A DNA stretch of 64,000 bases from Abyssibacter profundi (lineage in GTDB: Bacteria; Pseudomonadota; Gammaproteobacteria; Nevskiales; OUC007), in the NCBI RefSeq assembly GCF_003151135.1, contig NZ_QEQK01000010.1, positions 108,477-172,476 on the forward strand. The letters are read 5' to 3'. Both the position numbers and the translations under genes were made by a program. The first letter of the stretch is position 1. Each line of letters opens with the position of its first letter. Shown piece by piece: positions 56,617 through 64,000 of this stretch. The notes beneath the pieces were generated by a model that worked only from the letters and a program-made list of their open reading frames with translations, made no database searches and was not told the DNA's origin.

Positions 56617-59019
56617 ATGAACAAGAAGTCGCTCAGCGAACGCGACATCTGCACGAAGTTCATCACGCCGGCATTGGTCAAGGCCGGTTGGAACGTGCAC
56701 GACCAGATTCGTGAAGAGGTCACGTTTACGGCGGGCCGCATCATCGTCCGTGGCCGTCTGCACGCCCGCGGCAAGAAACGGCGCGCGGACTATGTGCTGA
56801 GCTACAAGAAGAACCTCCCGATCGCCGTGATCGAGGCCAAGGACAACAACCACAGCCTGGGCGACGGCATGCAGCAGGCGCTGGCTTATGGCGAGGCGCT
56901 CGATGCACCGTTTCGAATCAGCAGCAACGGTGATGGTTTCCTCTTCCACGACAGCACGGGTCTTGGCGGCCCGGTCGAGCGTGAGCTGAGCTTAGACGAG
57001 TTCCCATCGCCCGAGGAGCTGTGGGCTAGATATCGGCAATACAAAGGGCTGGACGAAACGGCCCGCCCCACGGTTGAGCAGCCCTACTACGACGATGGCA
57101 GCGGCCGGGTCCCGCGCTACTACCAAACGGTGGCCATCAATCGTGCTGTTGAGGCGGTAGCGCGCGGTCAAGATCGCATCCTGCTGGTGATGGCCACCGG
57201 CACCGGTAAGACCTTCACAGCCTTTCAGATCATCTGGCGGCTGTGGAAGTCGAAGCACAAAAGGCGAATCCTCTTCCTAGCCGATCGCAACATCCTCGTC
57301 GATCAAACCAAGAACAACGACTTCAAGCCATTTGGTCAGGCCATGACCAAGGTCACCAACCGGTCAATCGACAAGTCCTTCGAGATCTACTTGTCGCTTT
57401 ACCAGGCAGTCACAGGCGTTGAAGAAGAGAAGAACATCTACAAGGAGTTCTCGCCGGACTTCTTTGACCTGGTGGTGATCGACGAATGCCATCGCGGCAG
57501 CGCAGCGGCAGATTCATCATGGCGGGCCATTTTGGAGTACTTCTCCGGTGCCACGCACTTGGGCCTGACTGCCACGCCGAAGGAAACGAATGACGTTTCC
57601 AATACCGACTACTTCGGCGAGCCGGTCTACACCTACTCATTGAAGCAGGGCATCGAAGATGGCTTTCTCGCGCCCTACAAAGTTGTGCGTATCGATCTGG
57701 ACAGGGATCTCGAAGGCTGGCGCCCAACCAAGGGTCAGGTCGATAAGCACGGCAACGAGATCGAAGACCGGATCTACAACCAGAAAGACTTTGATCGAAC
57801 CCTGGTATTGGAAAAGCGCACGCCCGTCGTCGCGGCCAAGATCACTGAGTTTCTGGAGCGCACCGATCCGTATCAAAAGACCATCGTCTTCTGCGAAAAC
57901 ATCGATCACGCCGAGCGCATGCGCCAAGCGCTGGTCAATCTGAACCCCAAACGCATAGCCGAGAACTACAAGTACGTCATGCGCATCACGGGGGATGAAA
58001 ACGAGGGCAAGGCCGAGCTCGACAACTTCATCAATCCGGAAGAGCGCTATCCCGTCATCGCCACAACCAGCAAGCTCATGACCACGGGCGTCGATGCCCA
58101 AACCTGCAAGCTCATCGTGCTGGATCAACGAATCCAGTCCATGACCGAGTTCAAACAGATCATCGGGCGTGGAACCCGCATCAACGACGACTACAACAAG
58201 CATTGGTTCACCATTCTCGACTTCAAGAAGGCAACCGAGCTGTTTGCGGACCCCAACTTCGACGGTGACCCGGTTCAGGTCTACAACCCCGCAGAGGGGG
58301 CGTCGCCCGTTCCGGAAGATGAGCAAGGCGTTGAAGGCGGCGTCGGCATCGCGGAAGACCCGGCCGAGTACGGCGCGGACGAAGGGGAGACTTGGACCAA
58401 CGACGACACCGGTGCCGATGATGACGCCGGCGACGCCAAGATCACGAAGTTTTACGTCGACAATGTCGAAGTCTCCGTCGTGGCGGAACGCGTGCAATAC
58501 CTCGATGCGCAAGGCGACCTCATCACCGAAAGCCTGAAGGACTACACCCGGAAGCGCGTACGGGAGCAGTTCGCCTCACTGGACGACTTTCTGCGTCGAT
58601 GGTCAGGCGCCGACCGCAAGCAGGCCATCATCGACGAGCTGGCCGAGGCCGGTGTTTTTTGGGATGACCTCATTGCCGATGTACGCAAGAAGCTCGGTGA
58701 CGACCCGGATCCCTTCGACGTGATCTGCCACATCGTCTTCGACCAGCCGCCGCTTACACGCAAACAGCGCGCCGACCAGTTGCGCAAAACCGGCTACTTC
58801 GACAAGTACGACGGCCCAGCCCGCCAGGTGCTTGATGGTCTGCTCACCAAATACACCGATGCCGGCATCGAGCCGGTGGAAGATGTGAAAGTACTGCGTC
58901 TCGATCCGTTCAGATCCATGGGCTCGCCGATTGAGTTGATTCAGGCCTTTGGTGGGAAGGAGAGCTACACCGACGCCGTTCGCCACCTGGAAGCCGCGCT
59001 GTACCACAGCGCCAACTAA
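56617..59019 (+). CDS. hsdR: Type I restriction enzyme, R subunit (EcoEI-like)
   Basis: Translocase-nuclease subunit of 800 residues. The N-terminal PD-(D/E)XK domain has Asp58 and the Glu73-x-Lys75 in VIEAKDNN. The SF2 motor has Walker A ATGTGKT (about 193-199), DECH at 289-292, the LTATP motif and QIIGRGTR near 514. The C-terminal part after about 640 resembles the EcoEI R C-terminal domain. An acidic linker (GADDDAGD) precedes it. It cuts unmodified foreign DNA with HsdM and HsdS. It is the first gene of the cassette, 30 bp before hsdM. Confidence 0.95.
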   Translation: MNKKSLSERDICTKFITPALVKAGWNVHDQIREEVTFTAGRIIVRGRLHARGKKRRADYVLSYKKNLPIAVIEAKDNNHSLGDGMQQALAYGEALDAPFRISSNGDGFLFHDSTGLGGPVERELSLDEFPSPEELWARYRQYKGLDETARPTVEQPYYDDGSGRVPRYYQTVAINRAVEAVARGQDRILLVMATGTGKTFTAFQIIWRLWKSKHKRRILFLADRNILVDQTKNNDFKPFGQAMTKVTNRSIDKSFEIYLSLYQAVTGVEEEKNIYKEFSPDFFDLVVIDECHRGSAAADSSWRAILEYFSGATHLGLTATPKETNDVSNTDYFGEPVYTYSLKQGIEDGFLAPYKVVRIDLDRDLEGWRPTKGQVDKHGNEIEDRIYNQKDFDRTLVLEKRTPVVAAKITEFLERTDPYQKTIVFCENIDHAERMRQALVNLNPKRIAENYKYVMRITGDENEGKAELDNFINPEERYPVIATTSKLMTTGVDAQTCKLIVLDQRIQSMTEFKQIIGRGTRINDDYNKHWFTILDFKKATELFADPNFDGDPVQVYNPAEGASPVPEDEQGVEGGVGIAEDPAEYGADEGETWTNDDTGADDDAGDAKITKFYVDNVEVSVVAERVQYLDAQGDLITESLKDYTRKRVREQFASLDDFLRRWSGADRKQAIIDELAEAGVFWDDLIADVRKKLGDDPDPFDVICHIVFDQPPLTRKQRADQLRKTGYFDKYDGPARQVLDGLLTKYTDAGIEPVEDVKVLRLDPFRSMGSPIELIQAFGGKESYTDAVRHLEAALYHSAN

Positions 59020-59049
59020 TCGATACAGAACCTAATAGCGATTCGATTC

Positions 59050-60534
59050 ATGTCCATCAGCACCACCATCAAATCCATCCAGGACATCATGCGCAAGGAC
59101 GCCGGCGTGGACGGCGACGCCCAGCGCATCGGCCAGCTCGTCTGGATGCTGTTCCTGAAGATCTATGACGATCGCGAGTTGGAATGGGAACTGATGGACG
59201 ACGACTACCACTCGCCCATCCCCGAGCCCCTGCGCTGGCGCAACTGGGCGGCAGACCCCGAAGGGATCACCGGCGACGAGCTCAAAGCCTTCGTGGACAA
59301 TCAGCTGTTCCCCGGTCTGCAGGCCCTCGAATCCCACGGCGACGATTACCGGGGCGTGGTCATTCGCAGCGTGTTCGAGGATGCCTACAACTACATGAAG
59401 TCCGGCCAGTTGATGCGTCAGGTCATCAACAAGCTGCAGGAAGGCATCGACTTCAACAAGATGCAGGAGCGCCACGCGCTAGGCGATGCTTACGAACAGA
59501 TCCTCAAGGACCTGCAAAGCGCCGGTAACGCGGGCGAGTTCTACACCCCGCGCGCCGTCACCGAATTCATGGTCAATCGCGTGGATCCGAAGCTCGACGA
59601 GGTCGTCATGGACCCGGCCTGCGGCACCGGCGGCTTTCTCACCTGCACCATCGAGCACAAGCGCAAGCACTACGCCAAGACCCCGCAGGATGCCACCATC
59701 CTCCAGCGCAGCATCCGCGGCGTGGAAAAAAAGCCGCTGCCGCACCTGCTGGCCACCACCAACATGATCCTGCACGGCATCGAGGTGCCGAATCAGATCC
59801 GCCACGACAACACCCTCGCGCGCCCGCTGATCAGTTGGGGGCCAAAGGATCGCGTGGACGTGATCGTCGCCAACCCGCCCTTCGGCGGCATGGAAGAAGA
59901 CGGCATCGAGACCAACTTCCCGCAGGCCTTCCGCACGCGGGAAACGGCCGACCTGTTCCTCACCCTGATCATCCACTTGCTCAAGGACGGTGGCCGCGCC
60001 GCCGTCGTGCTGCCGGATGGCTTCCTGTTTGGCGAGGGCATGAAGACCCGCCTCAAGGAAAAGCTGCTCACCGAGTGCGACCTTCACACCATCGTGCGCC
60101 TGCCCAACGGTGTGTTCGCGCCCTACACCAGCATCAAGACCAACCTGCTGTTCTTCACCAAGGGCAAGCCCACCAAAGAGGTCTGGTTCTACGAGCACCC
60201 ATATCCCGAGGGCTACAAGAGTTACAGCAAGACGAAACCCATGCGGTTCGAGGAGTTCGAGCCCGAGATTGCCTGGTGGGGCAACGAGTCAGATGGCTTT
60301 GCCAGCCGCGAGGAGAGCGAATTCGCTTGGAAAGCAAGCCTCGAAGACATTCAGGCCCGCAGCTACAACCTGGACATCAAGAACCCGCACCAGGGCGAGC
60401 AAGTCAGCCACGATCCGGATGAGCTGCTGCAGCAGTACGCCGAGCAGCAAAAGGAGATTCAGAAGCTGCGCGATCAGCTCAAGAGCATTCTGGCCGAAGC
60501 GCTAGCCGGCAATCGGGATTCGGAATCGGCATGA
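59050..60534 (+). CDS. hsdM: Type I restriction-modification, M subunit
   Basis: N6-adenine DNA methyltransferase of 494 residues. The HsdM N-terminal helical domain (about 5-140) has RIGQLVWMLFLKIYDDRE. The SAM motif DPACGTGGFL is at 188-197 and the catalytic NPPFGG at 275-280. A C-terminal coiled coil (LLQQYAEQQKEIQKLRDQL) contacts HsdS. Its stop overlaps the hsdS ATG (60531-60534). Codon use is GC-rich like the host, in contrast with hsdS. Confidence 0.96.
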   Translation: MSISTTIKSIQDIMRKDAGVDGDAQRIGQLVWMLFLKIYDDRELEWELMDDDYHSPIPEPLRWRNWAADPEGITGDELKAFVDNQLFPGLQALESHGDDYRGVVIRSVFEDAYNYMKSGQLMRQVINKLQEGIDFNKMQERHALGDAYEQILKDLQSAGNAGEFYTPRAVTEFMVNRVDPKLDEVVMDPACGTGGFLTCTIEHKRKHYAKTPQDATILQRSIRGVEKKPLPHLLATTNMILHGIEVPNQIRHDNTLARPLISWGPKDRVDVIVANPPFGGMEEDGIETNFPQAFRTRETADLFLTLIIHLLKDGGRAAVVLPDGFLFGEGMKTRLKEKLLTECDLHTIVRLPNGVFAPYTSIKTNLLFFTKGKPTKEVWFYEHPYPEGYKSYSKTKPMRFEEFEPEIAWWGNESDGFASREESEFAWKASLEDIQARSYNLDIKNPHQGEQVSHDPDELLQQYAEQQKEIQKLRDQLKSILAEALAGNRDSESA

Positions 60535-62279
60535 GTGTGGAGAAGCTCATTACCGAGCACATGGACGTGTGGGCGAATTCGATAACGCCGAGAACGGCGG
60601 GTCGTGGTGGCAGCAGGAAGCTCGAACTGACCGGAGTCAAGAGACTTCGAGAGTTGATCCTCGAATTGGCTGTTCGGGGGCGGTTGGTTCCGCAGGGCGC
60701 TAATAGACGATCAGGAGAGGACCTGCGCATCGAATTGGCGGAAGCTAGAAAGCAGGCAATGAAGACTGGCGGCGGAAAGAATCAGAAGCCACTGAAGCCA
60801 GTTGAGGAGTCGGAAAAAGAGTTCCCGGAGCCGAATGGGTGGGCGTGGCTCCGATTGAGTGATGTTGGGCGAATTGTTGGAGGTGGGACGCCAAAATCGA
60901 AGGATCCGTCATGCTGGGCTGATGAGGGTGTTAAGTGGCTTACGCCGGCCGACTTGTATGGCTACAAGAGCAAGTACATATCCGCGGGGAGGCGTGATAT
61001 CAGCCAGAAGGGCCTAGATACCTCATCGGCTGTAGTGCTCCCAGTCGGCACCGTCCTCTTTTCGAGTCGTGCGCCGATCGGTTACGTCGCGATTGCAAGC
61101 GCCGAGTTGGCGACGAATCAGGGGTTTAAGTCTTGTGTCCCTTTCATCGACGGCATGAGCGAGTACCTCTACTACTTCCTAATGCGTTCGGCTCGGCAAA
61201 TCGACAGCGAAGCCAGCGGCACAACCTTCAAGGAGGTTTCGGGGGCTACTGTCGCGCGAGTATGCGTGCCGCTCCCACCGCTAGAGGAACAACACCGCAT
61301 CGTCCAGAAAGTCGACGAGCTCATGGCGCTCTGCGACCGGCTGGAGCAGCAAACCGGCGATCAGATCGAAGCCCACGAGCGGCTGGTCGACACCCTGCTC
61401 GAAACCCTCACCCGCGCCGAAAACGCCACCGAACTGGCCGAAAACTGGGCGCGCGTAGAAGTGCACTTTGACACCCTCTTCACCACCGAACACAGCATCG
61501 ACCGCCTCAAGCAAACCATCCTTCAGCTGGCGGTGATGGGGCGGTTGGTGCGGCAAACTTCATTGGGGAAATCGGCTGCAGAGTTTCTTCATGACCTCCG
61601 GCGGCTTCGAGATGAAGCTATAGCCGCTGGGCGAATCAAGAAGTCGAAACTTAGAAGTGAGGCCGCTTTGGAGGAGGTGCCTTTTAATCTTCCCGAATCA
61701 TGGGCCTGGTGCCGGCTCCCGGAGTTAGGCGAGCTTGCAAGAGGCAAGTCCAAGCATCGCCCGCGTAATGACCCTGCGCTGTACGAACACGGCAAATTTC
61801 CCATGGTCCAAACAGGCGACGTTGCGCGCGCAAACAGGGCAATCACGACGCATACGGCGCTATACAACGAGAAAGGTGTTGCGCAAAGCAAGCTTTGGCG
61901 CAGGGGCACGCTATGCATCACCATTGCGGCAAACATTGGAGACACGGGAATACTAGGATTCGATGCCTGTTTTCCAGACAGCGTCGTCGGCTTCACGCCG
62001 TTTCATGACGAGTTGAAAACTGAGTATGTCGAGTATTTTCTGCGGACAGCGAAACGAAAGCTGACTGAATTCGCGCCCTCGACAGCGCAGAAGAACATTA
62101 ACCTTGAAGTCTTAGAGAGCCTGCTTGTGCCGCTACCGCCGCCTGAAGAACTCGGACGTATCGTTCTGCGGGTGGATGAGCTGATGGCCATGTGCGACCG
62201 CCTCAAATCCGATATCCGAATGTCATCTGATTCGGAGTGCAAATTGGCCAACGCAATATTCTCCCGCTCAATGCATTAA
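60531..62279 (+). CDS. hsdS: Type I restriction-modification, S (specificity) subunit
   Basis: DNA-recognition subunit of 582 residues with two target-recognition domains (about 85-255 and 375-545) and two copies of the conserved helical regions. The first-copy words are LRELILELAVRGRLVPQ (39-55) and PLPPLEEQHRIVQKVDEL (from 248). The second-copy words are LKQTILQLAVMGRLVRQ (326-342) and PLPPPEELGRIVLRVDEL (from 534). The TRD-coding DNA (about 60780-61260 and 61560-62130) is visibly more AT-rich than the conserved parts, as expected for recombining specificity domains. The recognised bipartite site cannot be deduced. Confidence 0.95.
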   Translation: MSVEKLITEHMDVWANSITPRTAGRGGSRKLELTGVKRLRELILELAVRGRLVPQGANRRSGEDLRIELAEARKQAMKTGGGKNQKPLKPVEESEKEFPEPNGWAWLRLSDVGRIVGGGTPKSKDPSCWADEGVKWLTPADLYGYKSKYISAGRRDISQKGLDTSSAVVLPVGTVLFSSRAPIGYVAIASAELATNQGFKSCVPFIDGMSEYLYYFLMRSARQIDSEASGTTFKEVSGATVARVCVPLPPLEEQHRIVQKVDELMALCDRLEQQTGDQIEAHERLVDTLLETLTRAENATELAENWARVEVHFDTLFTTEHSIDRLKQTILQLAVMGRLVRQTSLGKSAAEFLHDLRRLRDEAIAAGRIKKSKLRSEAALEEVPFNLPESWAWCRLPELGELARGKSKHRPRNDPALYEHGKFPMVQTGDVARANRAITTHTALYNEKGVAQSKLWRRGTLCITIAANIGDTGILGFDACFPDSVVGFTPFHDELKTEYVEYFLRTAKRKLTEFAPSTAQKNINLEVLESLLVPLPPPEELGRIVLRVDELMAMCDRLKSDIRMSSDSECKLANAIFSRSMH

Positions 62280-62292
62280 GGACGGGCTACTT

Positions 62293-63393
62293 ATGGCCAT
62301 TGAACAAGGCATCTGGAAAATCGGCGATCACCCGCAGCAGTTGAAGCCCGCCGCGCTGGCCGACGAGGCCCTGCTCGAAGAGATGGTGATGAAAGACATT
62401 GCCATCCTGAACCGCGACTGGCTGCTGATCGGCCGTCAGGTCCGCACCAGCTACGACAAGCTCATCGACCTGCTGGCGATGGACGCCAACGGCTCGATCA
62501 TTATCGTCGAGCTCAAGCGCAACAAGACCCCGCGCGATGTGGTCGCCCAGACCCTCGACTACGCCTCCTGGGTGGTCGATCTCGGTGACGACCAGATCGC
62601 CGACATCTACCTCGACTTCGCCAGGCGCTACGGCCGCGAGCACGCCACGCTGGACGCCGCCTTCGAGGCCAGATTCAAGACCGGGCTCGGCGAAGTGACC
62701 GTCAACGACAGCCACCAGATGGTTGTCGTCGCCACCGAACTCGATGCCAGCACAGAACGCATCATCGAATACCTGAGCGAACACGCCAGTATCGGCATCA
62801 ATGCGCTGTTCTTCTCGGCCTTCGAAGACGGCGGCAACCAGTACCTCAGCCGTGCCTGGATGTTCGACCCTGGCGAAAGCCAGGAGCGCGCGGTCACCAA
62901 GTCAAAGAAGGAGCCCTGGAACGGCGAGTTCTACGTCTCCTTCGGCGACGACCGCCCGTGGGAGATGGCCCGTCAGTTCGGCTTCGTCGCCGGCGGTGGC
63001 GGTGCCTGGTACTCCAATACCCTGTCTATGCTCACCGAAGGCGACCGCGTCTGGGTCAATATCCCCGGTACGGGTTATGTCGGCGTCGGCATCGTCGCCG
63101 GCGAGCGCGTCCGTGCAGACCAGCATGAGATCCAAACCGACCAAGGTCCCCGGCCATTTCGTGACCTCGCTCAAGAGCATGGGTTTCCGCACGTGAATCC
63201 CGACGCAGACGACGAAACCGCCGAGTACCTCGTCCCCGTTCGCTGGCTCCACACCGTCGACCGCGCAAAAGCATTTGCCGAAGTCGGCCTTTTCGGCAAT
63301 CAAAACACCGTCTGCAAGCCCCTGACACCTAAATGGCGCCACACAGTGGCGCGCCTACAGGAAGTCTGGGGAATCGCTTCAGGGCGAGATTAA
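62293..63393 (+). CDS. NucS/DUF91-like nuclease-fold protein with extra C-terminal domain
   Basis: A 366-residue protein 13 bp after hsdS. The N-terminal half has a PD-(D/E)XK-like core, LLAMDANGSIIIVELKRNK, with Asp64 (or Asp59), Glu73 and Lys75, similar to the DUF91/NucS-type endonuclease domain. After about residue 205 a second domain begins, GEFYVSFGDDRPWEMARQFG. It contains GDRVWVNIPGTGYVGVGIV, a pattern I compare with PUA-like/EVE nucleic-acid readers, though this is tentative. It could be an auxiliary nuclease of the type I cassette. Its TAA shares a base with the ATG of the next gene. Confidence 0.65.
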   Translation: MAIEQGIWKIGDHPQQLKPAALADEALLEEMVMKDIAILNRDWLLIGRQVRTSYDKLIDLLAMDANGSIIIVELKRNKTPRDVVAQTLDYASWVVDLGDDQIADIYLDFARRYGREHATLDAAFEARFKTGLGEVTVNDSHQMVVVATELDASTERIIEYLSEHASIGINALFFSAFEDGGNQYLSRAWMFDPGESQERAVTKSKKEPWNGEFYVSFGDDRPWEMARQFGFVAGGGGAWYSNTLSMLTEGDRVWVNIPGTGYVGVGIVAGERVRADQHEIQTDQGPRPFRDLAQEHGFPHVNPDADDETAEYLVPVRWLHTVDRAKAFAEVGLFGNQNTVCKPLTPKWRHTVARLQEVWGIASGRD

Positions 63394-63853
63394 TGGATTC
63401 GCGCGTTGCCAAGCTAAAGAGTCCAGAAGACTGCCTCCGGTTTGAGGGCAACGCGAACAAGTTAGATAGACCTGACCTGGCAAAAGAAGCGCGAAACCGA
63501 GCCTTGGAACTGCAGGCAGAGCGCTATGGCGCCGAGACGCAGGCGGAACGGGAATGCCTTCAGGCCGTCTACGCCTACGAACGTGTTCTGACCGAGAAGA
63601 ACGGCCGGAACACCCGTGCGTCCAGAACCTGGCCAATGATCGAGCGCAGAGGAGTCATTGCCGCGGTGGAGTCGATCGTGACTCGAGAACGACCCACGAT
63701 AGGCTTTGATGCCTTAGCGGCCAACGGACTGGATGAGCACGCCTTTGAGGCGGTCGTGTTGCGTCACCCGCAGCATTTTTCTGAAGCTGCGGTTCAAACA
63801 TCGAAGAAAAGGCTCGACGCATGGCGTACTGATGCCAGCGGCAAAGGATGCTG
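63393..63853 (+). pseudogene. Conserved small RM-associated gene, interrupted by an IS30 element
   Basis: Starts with an ATG overlapping the previous stop (TAATG), with about 153 codons visible before the insertion. The product is soluble and charged, MDSRVAKLKSPEDCLRFEG, AKEARNRALELQAERYG, and TRASRTWPMIERRGVI. I recall similar proteins next to type I RM genes but cannot name a domain. The frame stays open into the IS (to the window end), but the sequence from about 63853 is antisense to the transposase, so the true C-terminus is displaced or lost. The exact IS edge is not fixed. Confidence 0.6.
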
Positions 63854-63860
63854 CTTGGAT

Positions 63861-64000
63861 TCAAGAATCAAGTGCAACATGATTGAGATAATCCGCCGTT
63901 GCTTGGTCGAAAAGCTCCTGCGGGGTCTGAAAGTCAAAACGTTTTCTTGGCCGGGTGTTCAGCAGCCACGCGACGTCGTTCAGGCGGACCTGGCTCACAC
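63861..64000 (-). mobile_element. IS30-family transposase, C-terminal end (partial)
   Basis: Reading the minus strand from the right edge gives 45 residues and a TGA at 63861-63863. They include VAWLLNTRPRKRFDFQTPQE and end YLNHVALDS. The RPRK-x-FxTPxExF block near the stop is the typical C-terminus of IS30-family DDE transposases. The rest of the element lies outside the window. Its terminal repeat should be close to 63850-63872, overlapping the transposase end. Confidence 0.82.

Overview
The window reads as chromosomal DNA of a GC-rich gammaproteobacterium. The main evidence is the gene order rsmG-parA-parB-atpIBEFHAGDC-glmU-glmS, a classical gammaproteobacterial arrangement (all on the minus strand here), together with a FimV-domain protein, a Blc-type lipocalin, ClsB and many lipid-handling genes. 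An oil- or lipid-using marine or soil lineage (Salinisphaerales/Nevskiales type) is my guess from gene content only. I saw no rRNA, tRNA or CRISPR array.

Layout. 1-3.4 kb: a small accessory cluster (LysR regulator, divergent azoreductase, frameshifted glutathione S-transferase, SDR oxidoreductase) lying directly downstream of glmS, the classical Tn7-type insertion site. 3.7-16.6 kb: the core housekeeping block glmS, glmU, the F1Fo ATP synthase operon with a well-formed sigma-70 promoter, parB, parA and rsmG. 16.8-22.9 kb: a FimV/LysM protein, a degenerate GGDEF-EAL membrane protein, a lipoprotein hydrolase and a small EF-hand protein.

22.9-33.5 kb: the most distinctive region, a tightly coupled nine-gene minus-strand unit running TetR regulator, KAS III-like enzyme, acyl-CoA/AMP ligase, two outer-membrane barrel proteins, a lipase-like lipoprotein, a small membrane protein, a sodium:solute symporter and a secreted lipase, with a divergent PhaB-like reductase and a 22-bp palindrome between them. 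I infer an uptake-and-activation system for a lipid or ester substrate. 33.7-45.7 kb: an EF-hand protein behind a sigma-54-like promoter, AcuI-type reductase, CHASE-GGDEF diguanylate cyclase, pdxH, a GST, a second symporter, a TVP38-family protein, lipocalin, the EEP/ClsB/PGPGW phospholipid cluster and a patatin phospholipase. 45.8-51.4 kb: a TSUP permease and a divergent TetR/MMPL/LolA-like/thioesterase operon with a palindromic operator. 51.6-56.4 kb: BON protein (second sigma-54-like promoter), small outer-membrane barrel, an unknown conserved protein, a candidate structured RNA, and a PvdQ-type lipoprotein acylase.

56.6-64 kb: a defence cassette, hsdR-hsdM-hsdS followed without a gap by a PD-(D/E)XK nuclease-like protein with an extra C-terminal domain and a small conserved gene that is cut by an IS30-family element whose transposase C-terminus is visible at the right edge of the window.
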